Shown: positions 10,124 through 21,757, counted from the first letter of the stretch. The stretch is 64,000 nucleotides of DNA from Aquatica leii (GCA_035610365.1 CM069435.1:62245389-62309388); one strand, 5' to 3'. The notes: generated by a model not told the origin, from the sequence alone. Made by a program: numbers and translations.

Positions 10124-11950
10124 GTGCTACAGGCTCAATGGGACATTTTTCAAACTGAAATCATAAACAATCACTATATCTTTAATCCTACAGACGATAT
10201 AGACATAATGAACAATTGTATAAACAACATTATCATTCAAGCAGCTCAAAAAGCAATACCTCAAACTGGAAATAGACATCAGTCACATTATGTACCATGG
10301 TGGTCACAAAACTGCAAAACAGCCGTTCAAAACAAAGCTATTGCTTTCAAACAATATAAAAACTATAAAACCATGAATATACTTATAGAATACAAAAAGT
10401 ACAGAGCAATTGCAAGAAGAAAAATAAAACAAAGTAAACAACAAACGTGGATCGAATATATAAATTCTATTACAAAAAAATCAAAAAATAAACAAGTATG
10501 GCAAAAGATTAAAAGCATGAAAGGTTACCAAACACCGTTTCACATAACCGGATTAAACATAAACAATAATATTATAACCACACAAATAGATGTAGCAAAC
10601 ATTCTTGGAAAAAACTTTGCCGTGGACTCCAACTCTTCCCAGTACAATCCAGAATTTTTACAGTATAAAGAAACTAAAAAAAAACATGCATTGTTCCTAC
10701 CAAACAATAATACTAAAGAATATAATCTACCTATAACTGTAGAAGAATTCGAATATAATTTACATTTCTGCAAAGATTCTCCTCCCGGTATAGATAACGT
10801 TCAATATTTTATGATTAAACACCTTCTTGCTTCATTTAAAATTTAACTGTTACATTTTTTTAAACATATATGGATAAACTACGTTTTTTTAAGACAATAG
10901 AGAAAAGCTATAATCATACCTATTGTAAAACCAAACAAAACTAGAACAGACGTCAATAGTTACCGACCAATTTCACTCACTAGCACACTTTGTAAAGTTA
11001 TGGAACGAATAGTAAATAACCGTCTCACCTGGACCTTAGAAAAACAAAATAAAATTTCACCATACTAATATGGTTTTAGAAAACATCGATCAACTGTTGA
11101 CGCTTTCCCACAGTTAGGGAGTGATATACAAAACGCAATCGTTAACAGAGAACATCTTATGGCAGTTTTCTTTGATATTAACAAAGCATACAATAAAGCC
11201 TGGAAATACAAAATAATAAAGCAACTACTAAAATGGAAACTCCAAGGCCAATTTTTTTTATTCAAAATTTTTTAGAATCCAGAACATTTGTGGTTAGATT
11301 AGGTAGTACCTTTTCAGAAGAATACAAACAAGAAAAAGGAATTCCTCAAGGTTCTATTTTAAGTACTGTTTTATTCTTAGCAGCAATTAATGATTTGACC
11401 GACAAGCTCCATCCCGGCCTTAAAATAGCTATGTTTGCTGACGATATAGTAATCTACAACAAAGATCAAAACATAAATCAAATTCAAAAAAAGTTACAAC
11501 GATCAATATATGTGGTAGAAGGATGGTGTAAAAAGAATGGATTATCCTTTTCTGAAGAAAAAACAAAATGTATTAATTTTACCAGAAAACGAGTGTACGA
11601 AAACCCAAGTCTATTTATGAATAACTGCCCCCTTAAATTTGTAAAAGAACACAAATATCTTGGTCTACTAGTTGATTCAAAAGCAACGTAGGTTCCCCAT
11701 ATAAAATATCTCCGCAAAAAATGCCAACAAACATTAGACTTAATAAAAACTATCTGTCATAGTAGATGCGGTTCAACTGATAACACCATAATACAAATCG
11801 TAAACACTCTCGTAAGATCAAAAATGGATTATGGCTGTTTCGTATATCAAACCGCAAAACCCAATATATTAAAACTGTTAGATACAACCTACAATAATGG
11901 TCTACGATACGCTACACATGCTTTTTGAACTAGTCCTACTATTAGCATGT
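10124..11950 (+). pseudogene. LINE ORF2, linker and reverse transcriptase domain
   Basis: The linker (10124-10846, including VPWWSQNCKTAVQNKAIAFK) leads to the RT: SPPGIDNVQYFMIKHL (stop at 10846 just after), NSYRPISLTSTLCKVMERIV, YGFRKHRSTVDAF, AVFFDINKAYNKAW (motif A with its Asp), GIPQGSILSTVLFLAAIND (motif B) and MFADDIVIYN (motif C, FADD). A frame change lies near 11235-11260. Stops at about 11066 (PY*YGF), 11689-11691 (SKAT*VPH) and 11926 (AF*TSP) sit where Gln, Trp and Arg are usual, so each is explained by a single C-to-T or G-to-A change. Catalytic residues survive but the protein cannot be made. Confidence 0.9.
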
Positions 11951-13092
11951 ATTCAGAAACTAGACAATTTCCATTAAAATACAGGTGCACTCTGCTACTA
12001 TTAAACTATACAGCTTCAATATTAGCTAACAAACAACATCGGAATATAACGTCTCCAAGATTTCAAAATCTCTACGCTAGCAAACAACATATTTCACCAC
12101 CTTTTAACATTAGTGCGTATAAAATCCTAAAAGTTTTGAAAATTAAAGTTGACCACATTTTGCACCCCTGGCTTATCCCGTCTTTTAATATAAACCTAGA
12201 ACTAGTAAGTTTAAATAAAAGTGAAACTTCTCCTGGTACAATTAAACATACATTAAACGCTATCCTAAACAAATACACAGATCTTCCTCATATATATACA
12301 GACGGATCAAAGACCAAAGACGCAACCGGATGTGCTTTACTACATAATAACATACACCAAACTTATAAGATCAACAAACTAAGTTCAATTTTTTGTGCAG
12401 AATTGTTTGCTATAATCAAAGCATTAGATTATATAAATGGTAAACCTTTTAAATCAGCAGTGTTGTTAGTCGACTCCTTAAGTGCTTTACTATCTCTCAA
12501 TAAAATGTACAGCAATAATCCATACGTCAAAGAAATTCAAGACCGTCTCGTACAGTTAAGCAGCGAAAATAAAAATATTATATTTATATGGATACCTTCC
12601 CACGTTGGTATACAACAAAACGAAAAAGCAGACTATTTAGCTAAATCAGCAACACAGTACAAATAACAATATACAACACAATATACCAAAGATGCACTTG
12701 AAACAAGATTCAAGAAAAAAGTTACTATAGCATGGAACCAACACTGGAAAAACGTCACGAATAACCACCTTAGTACCATTAAAGACGAACCAATAAAATG
12801 GACACCCGGCGTTGAACTTAACCGCAAAGAAAAATCAGCCATCACCAGATTGAGAATAGGACACACGAAGCTAACGCACAATTATCTATTAACTAAAAAA
12901 GTTCGACCAAACTGTACTGCATGTTACAACCAACCGTTAACTGTAACTCATATAATAACCGAATGTACTAAGTATAGCGATATTAGACAAACTTATCAAC
13001 TAAGCAATATCACATTAAAAGATATTTTGTGCAAGAACATTGATAAATTACTATGTTACTTAAAAGAAACACACCTGTTAAGTTTATTATAG
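11947..13092 (+). pseudogene. LINE ORF2, RNase H domain and C-terminal Cys/His region
   Basis: RNase H removes the RNA strand after first-strand synthesis. From about 12285: PHIYTDGSKTKDATG (first Asp), FCAELFAIIKAL (Glu), LLVDSLSALLSL (Asp), and IWIPSHVGIQQNEKADYLAK (His and last Asp) are all present. A TAA at 12664-12666 separates this from the last part, which reads RLRIGHTKLTHNYLL, then CTACYNQPLTVTHIITEC, a Cx2C...HxxxxC element typical of the end of I-type LINE proteins. The stop at 13090-13092 is followed by ~100 bp of 3' end and an A run. Confidence 0.9.
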
Positions 13093-13192
13093 TACCTATA
13101 GTTATAGTTTTTACATAAATAATCAAATTTAGTTAGTTATAAAGCCAATGACCTCGCAGTTATGGCTATTCCTTTTCGTTAAATAAAAAAAA

Positions 13193-14240
13193 AACCTTTC
13201 TCAAAAAAATAATACAAAGTATTATATCATTACAATATTTTAAAAACTGTACTTTCAAAATTATTAATTAGATTAGTCTTGTCGTTAAGATTTGTAAGTA
13301 AAACATGTACACTATGCAAGATAAGAAAAAATCAACAACAAAATTCAAAATTTGCATAAGTTATGAAATAATTATCAACAACAAAAGAAATTTGTAGAAA
13401 TGCCAAGTATCTTCCTAGAATAAGTTTGACTAAGAAAATAAAAAAAAAACCGTAACTTGTAATAAATTATGAGTGAACTTTGTATGTTTTTTATTTACAA
13501 TGGTGACTGTTAAGTACACAAACATTGTTTTGATGCGTTTTTGCAAACTTACATTACTATGCATGTCAATTACATTGGTTTTTTGCACTTTTTAAATATT
13601 CGATTTAACACTTATTGTTTTACTTGTTTTTATTTAATATGTTTTTTAGATAATTCTGTTCAAACTTAACAGATGCAAATAAATAAGATAAGATGTGTCT
13701 ACATTTCTAAATTAATAATAATACCTGAAATTACTAGTTACAACTGCATAGTATTTAATACAACTGTATAAACCTGTATTATTACAATTTCATGTTTTAA
13801 TGACAACTTCCTGTTGTTAAAATGTAGTGTTTTTTAAAATTGTTTTTGCGTTAATATAAACAGTTTTGTTTAATTTATGCAGTATTAATCTAGTATTTAA
13901 GCATCTATTAAATTTTAATTTATAATTTCTGGTGCTTTTTTTAAGAATTGTTAAACTCAACACATCTTTATTATTTATACATTTTTTAAATTCAAAAAAA
14001 TGTTTTAAATTTTTATATGCTAAATATTTCACACTTTTTTATATGTTATTTACCAATCAAAATATAAATTTAAAAAAAATAATTTAGATTCTCAAAAATT
14101 TATCAAACGTGTATTTTAAGTAATTTTGTTTATAATTAGTTAGTACCTATAATTTATTTTAAAATTTTGGGCTATAAAAATTTATGATAGTTACTGTTTA
14201 ACTATTTACATATTAATTTGTTGACTTATTTTGCAACAGA
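13193..14240. other. AT-rich DNA, no gene recognised
   Basis: Very AT-rich with long A and T runs. Open frames here are low-complexity and carry no motif. Nothing supported. Confidence 0.5.
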
Positions 14241-14282
14241 ATGCTGTTTTCACAAACAAATAACTGTACACTTTTGATAGTA

Positions 14283-14415
14283 CTTATGAAAATCTTCTTC
14301 AATAGAAAAATCCGAGAAAGCATAGAAATCATCAAACACCAGAATAATTTTAATCGTGATCATGATTTTGAGCTATCCTCTCTTTGGTTCTTGGTCATTA
14401 CTCCTGTACAGAAAC
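14283..14415 (+). pseudogene. PLE C-terminal fragment (post-GIY-YIG)
   Basis: The frame reads NRKIRESIEIIKHQNNFNRD and then ELSSLWFLVI. This is the block after the GIY-YIG nuclease in Penelope-like proteins (R-E-A-I-E-I-x-K...NFNRx-D-G...W-x-P-V). The same KIRESIEI string is found in the PLE remnant near 60800, so both may belong to one PLE family. The nuclease itself is not recognisable upstream, so only the last ~40 residues survive. Confidence 0.6.
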
Positions 14416-14994
14416 TCGCCCTTTTTCAACCGCAACCCAACCAAAGTCGCGCTTAACTAGCTGTGACGATACTTCTTCTTTGTATATGGAGGCTTCTTCT
14501 TAAGTCTCTTCTATAGAGTTTAAAATTTGGCTTAGTTTACAAGTTGATTACCTAACTTTTAAGACGATTTTAGTTAGATTTCGGTTGCTGGTTTGAGTAC
14601 TTCAATTTATTTCTTACGTCCTGATAAAACCTCTTGCAAAAGTAGGCAAAACGTTAACAACTTTGGTTATAACTATGACACGGTTCAAACCCAGAAGACG
14701 TTCTCATCTTAGTGTAAATAGTGTAAATAATTACTAACTCGTATTTAGTGCCATTGAAGAGAGAACGCACTATGACATAACTATTACAAAACAATAAACT
14801 GATACATTTCTAATATAACTAATATTTCCTTAGTCATAGTTGTATTTTAACTATTTCTGATCGATAGATACGTTCTCTTATTACGCCTTTAAAAATTATT
14901 AGTTATTTATGCACCAAAAGTGTGTATAGAACTTATGACATCGGCCCAAAAGATGTATGTTGTAACGTGAGTGCATTAAAAATTAAATTTTTTA

Positions 14995-15150
14995 TAAATT
15001 TAGATAACAACAAATTTTCTATTTTTTTTGTGCATTTTTTCAACATATTTGGGTATAATTTGTACATATTAATATGATTAAAAATTTTATTTTGACAAAT
15101 AAAATATTAAACGTCAAATTATTTATTGTTATAAGCTGCTATATATGCTT
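14995..15150 (+). repeat. Dispersed repeat, copy related to 5020-5180
   Basis: Shares gggtataattt, atatgatt, aattttattttgacaaataa and attaaacgtcaaa...ttattgttata with the 5 kb copy, in direct orientation. Confidence 0.6.
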
Positions 15151-15640
15151 GTATATGTAGTAGACAGAATTACATATATTATAATAACAATTAAGAGTTC
15201 GTTGATAAATATTACAGTCAATAACATTGAAGTAAGCCCTAGAGTGTAAGAAATACTCTATAGATAAAATTATCATAGTACAAATATGACATATCATTTC
15301 AAATTAAACATTAATTCCAGGTATTATACAGAATTTTAAAATTTTTTAACATGGTGTAAAAATTTCCATAAAAACAACGTTAAAAGTATAATTTTGAATT
15401 TAAAAATAAAAATACGTAGGTAGTTATTTTTTTTTTATTTGAATAAAATAAAAATATTGTAGTAGATAAAAGTGTCAAGAAGTCCGCTATTATCATAAAC
15501 ATTTTGTAATATTATTTTTTCTTTTTTAAACTGAAGTTATTTTACATTACAAATAGCAGTTATCATTTTCTCTTATTAGAGCCTTCAATATTAGGCGTGG
15601 TTTTTATTTTAAATTAAACAACCGTAGTTGTCGTAATTAC

Positions 15641-15680
15641 GGCGACGTTTCGTGGTCTTGAAGTGACCACTTCATCAAGA
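15641..15680 (-). ncRNA. Hammerhead-ribozyme-like PLE motif (minus)
   Basis: Minus strand: TTGATGA, A, GTGGTC, a 7-base loop, GACCAC, GAAACG. The six-base stem is perfect. The first core base is T rather than C (CTTGATGA), and one A separates core and stem. Followed by TCGCC as in the 17.8 kb copy. Confidence 0.55.
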
Positions 15681-16221
15681 CAAATCTTTATTAAAATAGT
15701 CAAAATTAGTATATTCATACTTGTACATTTACATACATAAAACTTAAAATATACAACGTATAAACTTACCACTAAATTTTAGGTTGTGTTGTCTTAACAT
15801 TTACAAATTACAATTAAAATACTTAAATACGTTATATGCAATTAAACTAAATGAATTAGTCATTAATTGAAACTTTAAATTTACAATTTTTATGGTGTGT
15901 CAACGGAATGTATAAATGTGTCTACAATTGTATAACGATATAATAATATGTTTGTGATAGTAATCTGTTTTTAATAAATAAAATAGTTGCATTCAATAAT
16001 AGTTATTAACCTCGACTAATTAAATTTAAATAATCTTCATTGCATTTTGTGCAAATTAATTTGACTTCAAGTAATTTTTTCAACCTTTTCTTCCTTTTAA
16101 AAAATTCTTATAATTTTACTTATTTTCATAGTTTTTACGTCCAATGTCTTATATTCCAAAAAGTATAAGATTTAGATAAAATACAATCCTAATTAATTTA
16201 TCTTTAAAAGTTATGTAGAAT

Positions 16222-16712
16222 TCATAAAAAAAAATACAGGGCGTTACTCAGAAATAATGAAGTTTTAAGGATTTTGAAAAGTTTGGAAAGGTATACCATG
16301 AACATTTGGTTCCATAAATTAAAATTTTTAATTTTCGTAGACAAAAACAACAATTTTAAAATAATTTTTAGAACAATGTTATAAACGCTCTCATAAAAGG
16401 CAACAAAACTAACTTTTTCCATTCTTTTAAAATACCTCATAAGCTGTAAATATACGGTATATAGGGTGCGTTTATAAAACTAAAAAGTGAAACCTAGAAT
16501 TTAACAAACATTCCAAAAATGTAAAAATATACAGTGTTCTATTCAAAATAACAAAGTTAGTAGTTATTTTCAGTATAAACAGAAGTTGGTTATTATTAAA
16601 AATACTTTACTTAAAAAGATCATATTCTAAAACCTACATGTGCTATGTTTAAAACCTTCAATTAGTTTTAGAGATACTTCTAAAATGCCATCATCGTAAC
16701 ACACTTTGTATA
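16222..16712. repeat. Terminal pieces of mariner-like elements
   Basis: Around 16230 atacagggcgttactcagaa, followed by gaagttttaaggattttgaa, is typical of the ends of insect mariner-like elements; the minus open frame over it (72 codons) is not gene-like. Separately, tatacagtgttctattcaaa at about 16529 and acactttgtata near 16698-16709 could be inverted ends of a ~185-bp MITE similar to the one at 31570-31756. Confidence 0.4.
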
Positions 16713-17770
16713 ATTAAACAGTTTAGTAGTGCGATATGCATTTTGTTTGTCTAGAAATTATCGTAACCAAAAACAGTTTAGACGATACATTTTTCACCCG
16801 AGGATGTAGGTAAGTGTCTAACGTTAATTCCGAAATTTGTATTTTAGTACTCTTTACAAAAAGTTACTTACTACTAATCTTATAAAAAACACAGAAAACA
16901 TATTTAATCATCGTTAAAGAAAGGTTAAGAGGTAAAATAGTTAACGTCATTACCAATTTTGCCAACAAAAGCAAGATAACTAATTTTAATACACAAGATC
17001 TTTTTATTCAAACATTAATAACTTCTAGAAAAGGTTTTTTTTTTTAAATAGGAAAAATGTAGTTGTATTTAAATTTAATCAAAGTAACGCTACGGTTATA
17101 ATCTAAGAGACGAATGTGATGAATAACAATTTACACAAAAAACGAAAAACACTTACAAAAAAACTAAGTTAGATACTATAACTAAATTTCAAAACAAAAA
17201 CAATAATTTTATTTAATAAAGGACATGTTAATTTATTGCTATACAAACATAGTCATATACACCTGTGTACTACCTAAATTTTATAAATTGCTTAAAACGC
17301 ACAAAAATAACAATCCTGTAAGAGCCATTATTTTGTGCATAGTTGCAAAAATAAATCTGTTGAAAAATCTAAAAATATTGTAATTTCAGCAAATTATAGC
17401 ATAGTTTTATTCAATGACATTACAAAAGAATTCATAAATACTGGAAAAGTCATACGTTACTTGAGTATTTTGACTTTACTTATATAAGTTTTTTTAACTT
17501 TAGCTTTTTTCTCTTAAAGGTAACAGATTTGACATTGCATTAATAATAATTATTATTTATACTTATTTATCGTTTTTAATCATTGACTATTAATAATCAC
17601 ATTTTTGTCAATTAAGTTTAGTACGTGTTCATGTTGTCAAACTTCGGAGTAATTGCTCAAATGTTCTACGTAAGTTCTTACGTTTACTGTTTCTTCTGTT
17701 TACATTTGTAATTTAGTTACTACTAACTTATTAGATGAGATAGTTGTTGTACTTACGTTAATAAATTACA

Positions 17771-17811
17771 GTGGCCTGATGAAGTGCACATTTAGTACAC
17801 GAAACGTCGCC
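17771..17811 (+). ncRNA. Hammerhead-ribozyme-like PLE motif (plus)
   Basis: Plus strand: CTGATGA (17776-17782), A, GTGCAC, a 5-base loop, GTACAC, GAAACG (17801-17806). The stem has one C/A mismatch. The upstream words acagtggc are shared with the 33.5 kb PLE end (cagtggcctga). Confidence 0.6.
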
Positions 17812-17879
17812 TCAAAGAAAAACTGAGCAGTTTTTTTATGCCCCTCCTTGAACGAAGATTCCAATATTGTTACTTAAAG

Positions 17880-18235
17880 TCATTCAAAAACCAAAATGTA
17901 TTAATTTTATTTTTTCTAAAAATCGTCGCAAACATGATTCGAACCTAGATTATTTATAGAAATCACTTTAAATTATAAATCAAATATCTAATAAACTGTT
18001 AATGTTAGAAAAAAAGTTCGAAAAATTTACATACGTACAAAACTATATAAGAAAAATTGTTAAAAATGGCGGTTACACCCACTTTCAGTTTCTTTTTCAG
18101 AGCCATCTTTTGATAGAACCGAGCCAGATCCATACCAAATTTCCAGTTATTAGGAGTTTTGGTTCGAAAGTTATCGTGGGTACATCGTTACACACACACA
18201 GCTACACACACAACTACACACGTACAGGCCTTCCA
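17880..18235 (-). repeat. Dispersed repeat R-A, middle and 3' part (minus)
   Basis: The reverse complement matches 57340-57620: tgtgtgtaacgatgtac, an aaacc/gaag and gtgggtgta block, aactgttaac and tagatatttaatttataatt, and a GGTTCGAATC-like box. The 144-codon open frame at 18002-18436 lies in this repeat and is not a gene. Confidence 0.75.
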
Positions 18236-19095
18236 ATCTTTCTGTGGACACCAGTATTTCACCTAAAAGTGGGGTCTTTCAAGTTACGTAGAAATAATGA
18301 GTATATTTTATTTCCTGCTTTATTTGGTATTAACGTCATGCCCATACACTCCATATCTCGGAAGTTGTGGATAAAACATAAATATGTGGCCAGACCCCAC
18401 TACTACACCTATATACTGTCGTCTGGATGGATATAATGTGTGGCCTCACACAATCACTTACATTGAATGGAAATTTCCATTGTAATTGCAAGTTACATAC
18501 CGTGTGTAAAATTGGTTTTTCCACTACTAGTTGTATACGCTTGCATTATTACGTATAATAGAAGGCCGTGAAGTTGTACTTTTTTAAGCGCAGGTAAATA
18601 ATATTTCATTATTAACTAGTAGTTAATAATGAACATATTTACATTTTCTGATAATACTACAACAGTTTAAAAGAAAAAAAGTTTACGAAACTGAGTACCA
18701 AGAGCAAGAGATTTTATTTAATGCTAATTTAAGTTTTCAAATCGCTCAATTAATAAATTAATTTGATTTTAAAAAGTAAGTTATTTGAAGTTCGCGCTTA
18801 ATGAAATGTGAATATTATTGAGTTAAATATGTTTTAGATATAATCAATGCTTAAAATAATAATGTTTTTAAACAATTTAAACAACTTTAGCAATAAAAAC
18901 TTACGTTATCTGTTTATTTTTGTGTTTTAAATCACAATTAAGAATTACGTCAAAATTAATTCTATTAAACTAATGACAACTGTCAGAATTACTGATTTGA
19001 TTTTTAATTTAAAATTAATATCTTAAATTTTAAATTTGATTTAGTAACAGGTAGAAAGGTTTTAATAATTCTAGTAGTGGAAAAAATTGTATATA
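18236..19095. other. Repeat-like flank and AT-rich DNA
   Basis: 18236-18530 is GC-richer than its surroundings (for example gtggccagaccccactac) and resembles in composition 22720-22970, next to another R-A fragment, so it is probably more of the same repeat. Beyond 18540 I see nothing. Confidence 0.35.
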
Positions 19096-19101
19096 TAACA
19101 C

Positions 19102-19162
19102 GGTTGAGAAGTTCATTATAACCTGCGCTATCGCTTAGGTTATAATGATGCACTTCTCAACC
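19102..19162. repeat. Imperfect palindrome, related copy at 54568-54615
   Basis: GGTTGAGAAG...CATTATAACCT and AGGTTATAATG...CTTCTCAACC are complementary arms of about 24 bases around a short gcgctatcgctt loop. The right arm plus its flank (ttgatatataatatacta) recurs in direct orientation at 54568-54615, so it is part of a dispersed repeat. A transcript would fold into a strong hairpin. Confidence 0.7.
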
Positions 19163-19383
19163 TTGATATATAATATACTATTACGCACCATAGGTATTTC
19201 AATATTAATTTTTTTAATTTCTGATAGTGTTATTATAAGCTTATAACATCATAGTTACGACATCGATAAGAAGGGTATTAAATCCCTTGCTATAATTTCG
19301 TCGTAACCTAGCAACCTGACAACATCCAAAACTATAATCAACGATACTCGATTCGGTATTTTTAAAATAAACAAAATTTTATT

Positions 19384-21230
19384 AAAATCTATCAGAAATA
19401 AAATTTATTGTGGAAACGTATAATTGTTTCATACTTTTCACAATAATAACAAAATTCTTAGGTAGTAGAATTTGCTCTAAATTTGTTAAACTTGAAGTGG
19501 ATCGAACTTGAATGATTAGCCTCGCTAACTGACGCATTGTTTGACGAATGAAATCGTGTTGTTGGACACTAAATTTTTCAAATAATAGAGCTCCTAATTT
19601 AATAATTAATTAATCTTCTCTACAAACTATACCAACATCATCATGTGTAACGTTGATAGTATATCTTTTTGAAATTCTACTGATGTATTGGTTTCCGACC
19701 AACTGGACAAAAGTGCGTAACTTTCACCTCTCACGTCCCTACGGGAAGTGTTATCACAGATATTTTTTTTATTGGGGCAACTATTTTTAACGTGGCGCCA
19801 TAACGTTGTTAGCAAAAAGAACCCTAGGCAGTTTGGGCAAGGACCATACTTTGACAACACTCTTGATCTGCCTTCTGAAGAAAGGCGCCTGCTTAAAATA
19901 AGTTCACCCTTTTTCATTGCCAGTATTTGGCAATCATGGTAATAGTCGCCGGCTCTAAGCAAACATAAAAACCTCTCTTTTCGTCTTTCAGAGTTTTTAT
20001 CCATAGTTAATAGTTTCGCAACTTCAATTTCTTTAAAATGTACCAATTCTAAGTGCCTCGTAACTGTGCCGATCAATTTGTCACAGAAGTAACAAGCATG
20101 TCTTTTATCATAAACACGACTTCCAGAGATGGTCTTTTTTGCACGATTAACGTAAGCAGTTGTCTCTATTTCTCTATCACTACTGTTGTCAGGAATTTGG
20201 AACTTATCACAGATTTGAAGCGGAAACACAGGAGACTTCATCGATTTGGGGACCTCTTGTAATTGGCACGCAAGCTCTAAAGGAGAAACCGGTAAATTTG
20301 ATAACATTTTTGTTGAAGGCTCGTCACACAATGTAGAATTAGCAAGTATCAACTCTTTGCGTAAATTTGCGTAATCATCTTCATCACCTTCATGAAAAGA
20401 GGAATATGAGGAAGGCACGTATTCACTACTGGATAATTGATACGGTTCATCATTACTTTGGATAGATGCATCATCGTCTATATGATCGTTTGTTATTGGT
20501 TCCTTTAGGACAATATTAGATAGTATGGTAATCTTATTATTTTTAGTGTAGCTGGTGTTTTCTTTTTTGTTGGTTTTCTCTTCTACATCAAATGGAGTGC
20601 ATGTTACTTGTGTGATATATTTTCCCTGTTTGTACCAGAATTTTTGTTTATGGTATGCTCTTCAATATTTACTTCAAAATTGGATAGGAAAGGTCTTAAG
20701 TTCTCTTTAACATTATTTTTTGTGGTATTAAGTTCAATACTATATTTATTTATAGCGGGCGAAAATACCGTGGTTTCAGATTCCGTTTAATCCTGTTACA
20801 CATATGACAACTCGTTTTTCTTTGACATGTTAGTTATATTAACCAATACCTCGGGATAACTGTCATTTATAGCACTACACAAGGTTTTCTTTTCTGCCTC
20901 ATTCATAGATATCGTTTTTCCATTAAACATACTCTCTGTTTCCTTAAAATTCTTTTTATTAACAACAGTAACTTCATTATAACGTTCTTCTACATTGCTA
21001 GCTTTAATATTACTTGTACTACATTTATTGGTTTTATTACCGTCCTCCCCAGCCAGAATTTTTTTTTCTTCCTCTAATGTAAGAAGGAACTGAAACCTTT
21101 TCAAGCGGACAATATTTACTTTGAAAATAATACTGGACACCAGTATTTTGTCTTCTGCCCCAAATGTATAAATAGTTCCCGCCTTGCTCACTTTCACATT
21201 GCGCAAGCCAAAAGGGTTCTACAATAAAAG
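19384..21230 (-). pseudogene. Decayed zinc-finger protein of a transposon-associated family
   Basis: Minus-strand coding can be followed from about 21230 (FWLAQCESEQGGNYLYIWG), through a poly-polar region, two close stops near 20800, a frame change near 20620, and a long open frame (about 20630-19627). That frame has a C2H2-like finger CYFCDKLIGTVTRHLELVH, then KERFLCLLRAGDYYHDCQIL, and CPNCLGFFLLTTLWRHVKNS, a second finger. After another slip at about 19640, DDVGIVCRED, a stop, LIIKLGALLFEKFS and DFIRQTMRQLARLI follow, ending near 19384. I know this order of blocks from a widespread animal family whose longer members carry a tyrosine-recombinase-like C-terminus; that part is missing here. 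Function unknown, probably DNA binding. Confidence 0.6.
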
Positions 21231-21659
21231 AGGAAATCATAAACGATAATTTTCTCTTCAAATGGAACACGATTTTATAATTAATTTTAAATATTATTAT
21301 TTCTACTGGATTAACACTAAACGAAAGGAGTGCGTACGATTTATTCAATTCATGCGAAAAGCATTATTTATTATTAACAAATATTGAGAAACTTTTGATT
21401 CATCACATATCTATCTCTATTATTGAAAATGTCATTTAAGAAGGTAGATAAAAACGTTGCAGATCCAAATTTAAGTTGCTACAATTTAAATTGGACATTA
21501 AAACAAAATTTCAAACTAAATTTGAAAAATACACACGGCTACTTAATATTCTAATTAAATTGACAAAGAGTTATCCAAAAATTGGATTAAGTGAAGGAAA
21601 GTTGTACACTGGAACACATAAGGATTAATGTGAGCTATTCAACGTGATGTCATTGCCAC

Positions 21660-21757
21660 AAGTAGGTGTAAAAAGACGTTATGAATTTGAATGTTTAAGT
21701 AGATGTAGTTGTAAAAAGTGCAGCGGCAGTATTATCCATGGATTATATAAGTGCTAG
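21660..21757 (+). pseudogene. Possible pre-SET/SET fragment
   Basis: The frame VGVKRRYEFECLSRCSCKKC then SGSIIHGLYKC resembles the end of the Cys-rich pre-SET region (YECNxxCxCxxxCxNRVVQxG) of histone methyltransferases, including those fused to mariner in some animals. It stops at TAG 21755-21757 and no SET catalytic block follows. About 30 residues only; it may be a chance match. Confidence 0.25.

Larger units (their letters stand above)
8598..13192 (+). mobile_element. I-type non-LTR retrotransposon (LINE), degraded
   Basis: A plus-strand LINE with two frames: a gag-like ORF1 (8601-9440) and an ORF2 with APE endonuclease, reverse transcriptase, RNase H and a C-terminal Cys/His region (9424-13092), then a 3' end with AATAAA and an A run at about 13183-13192. 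The presence of RNase H after RT places it with I-like LINEs rather than Jockey-like ones. ORF1 is open, but ORF2 has at least six stops and some frame changes. The 5' part of gag is missing at 8598, where PLE-1 begins; no gag sequence was recognised on the far side of the PLE, so the LINE was probably 5' truncated or rearranged. Confidence 0.88.
15600..17850. mobile_element. Segment bounded by two oppositely oriented PLE ends
   Basis: A hammerhead-like PLE end on the minus strand (15641-15680) and one on the plus strand (17771-17811) face outward-in around about 2.1 kb. The right end continues with cgaaacgtcgcc, an A/T-rich stretch and ctccttgaacgaag, which closely matches the 3' end of the PLE at 33.5 kb (reverse complement of 33480-33550), so it is a genuine PLE end. 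The left one shares the motif and, less clearly, the flank. No PLE coding is visible between them. Instead there are mariner-end-like repeats (16222-16440 and 16528-16712). It may be one non-autonomous element or two unrelated end fragments. Confidence 0.45.

Noticed and set aside
18002..18436. 144-codon plus-strand open frame
   Set aside because: Lies in repeat R-A read backwards; other copies of the repeat do not keep the frame.
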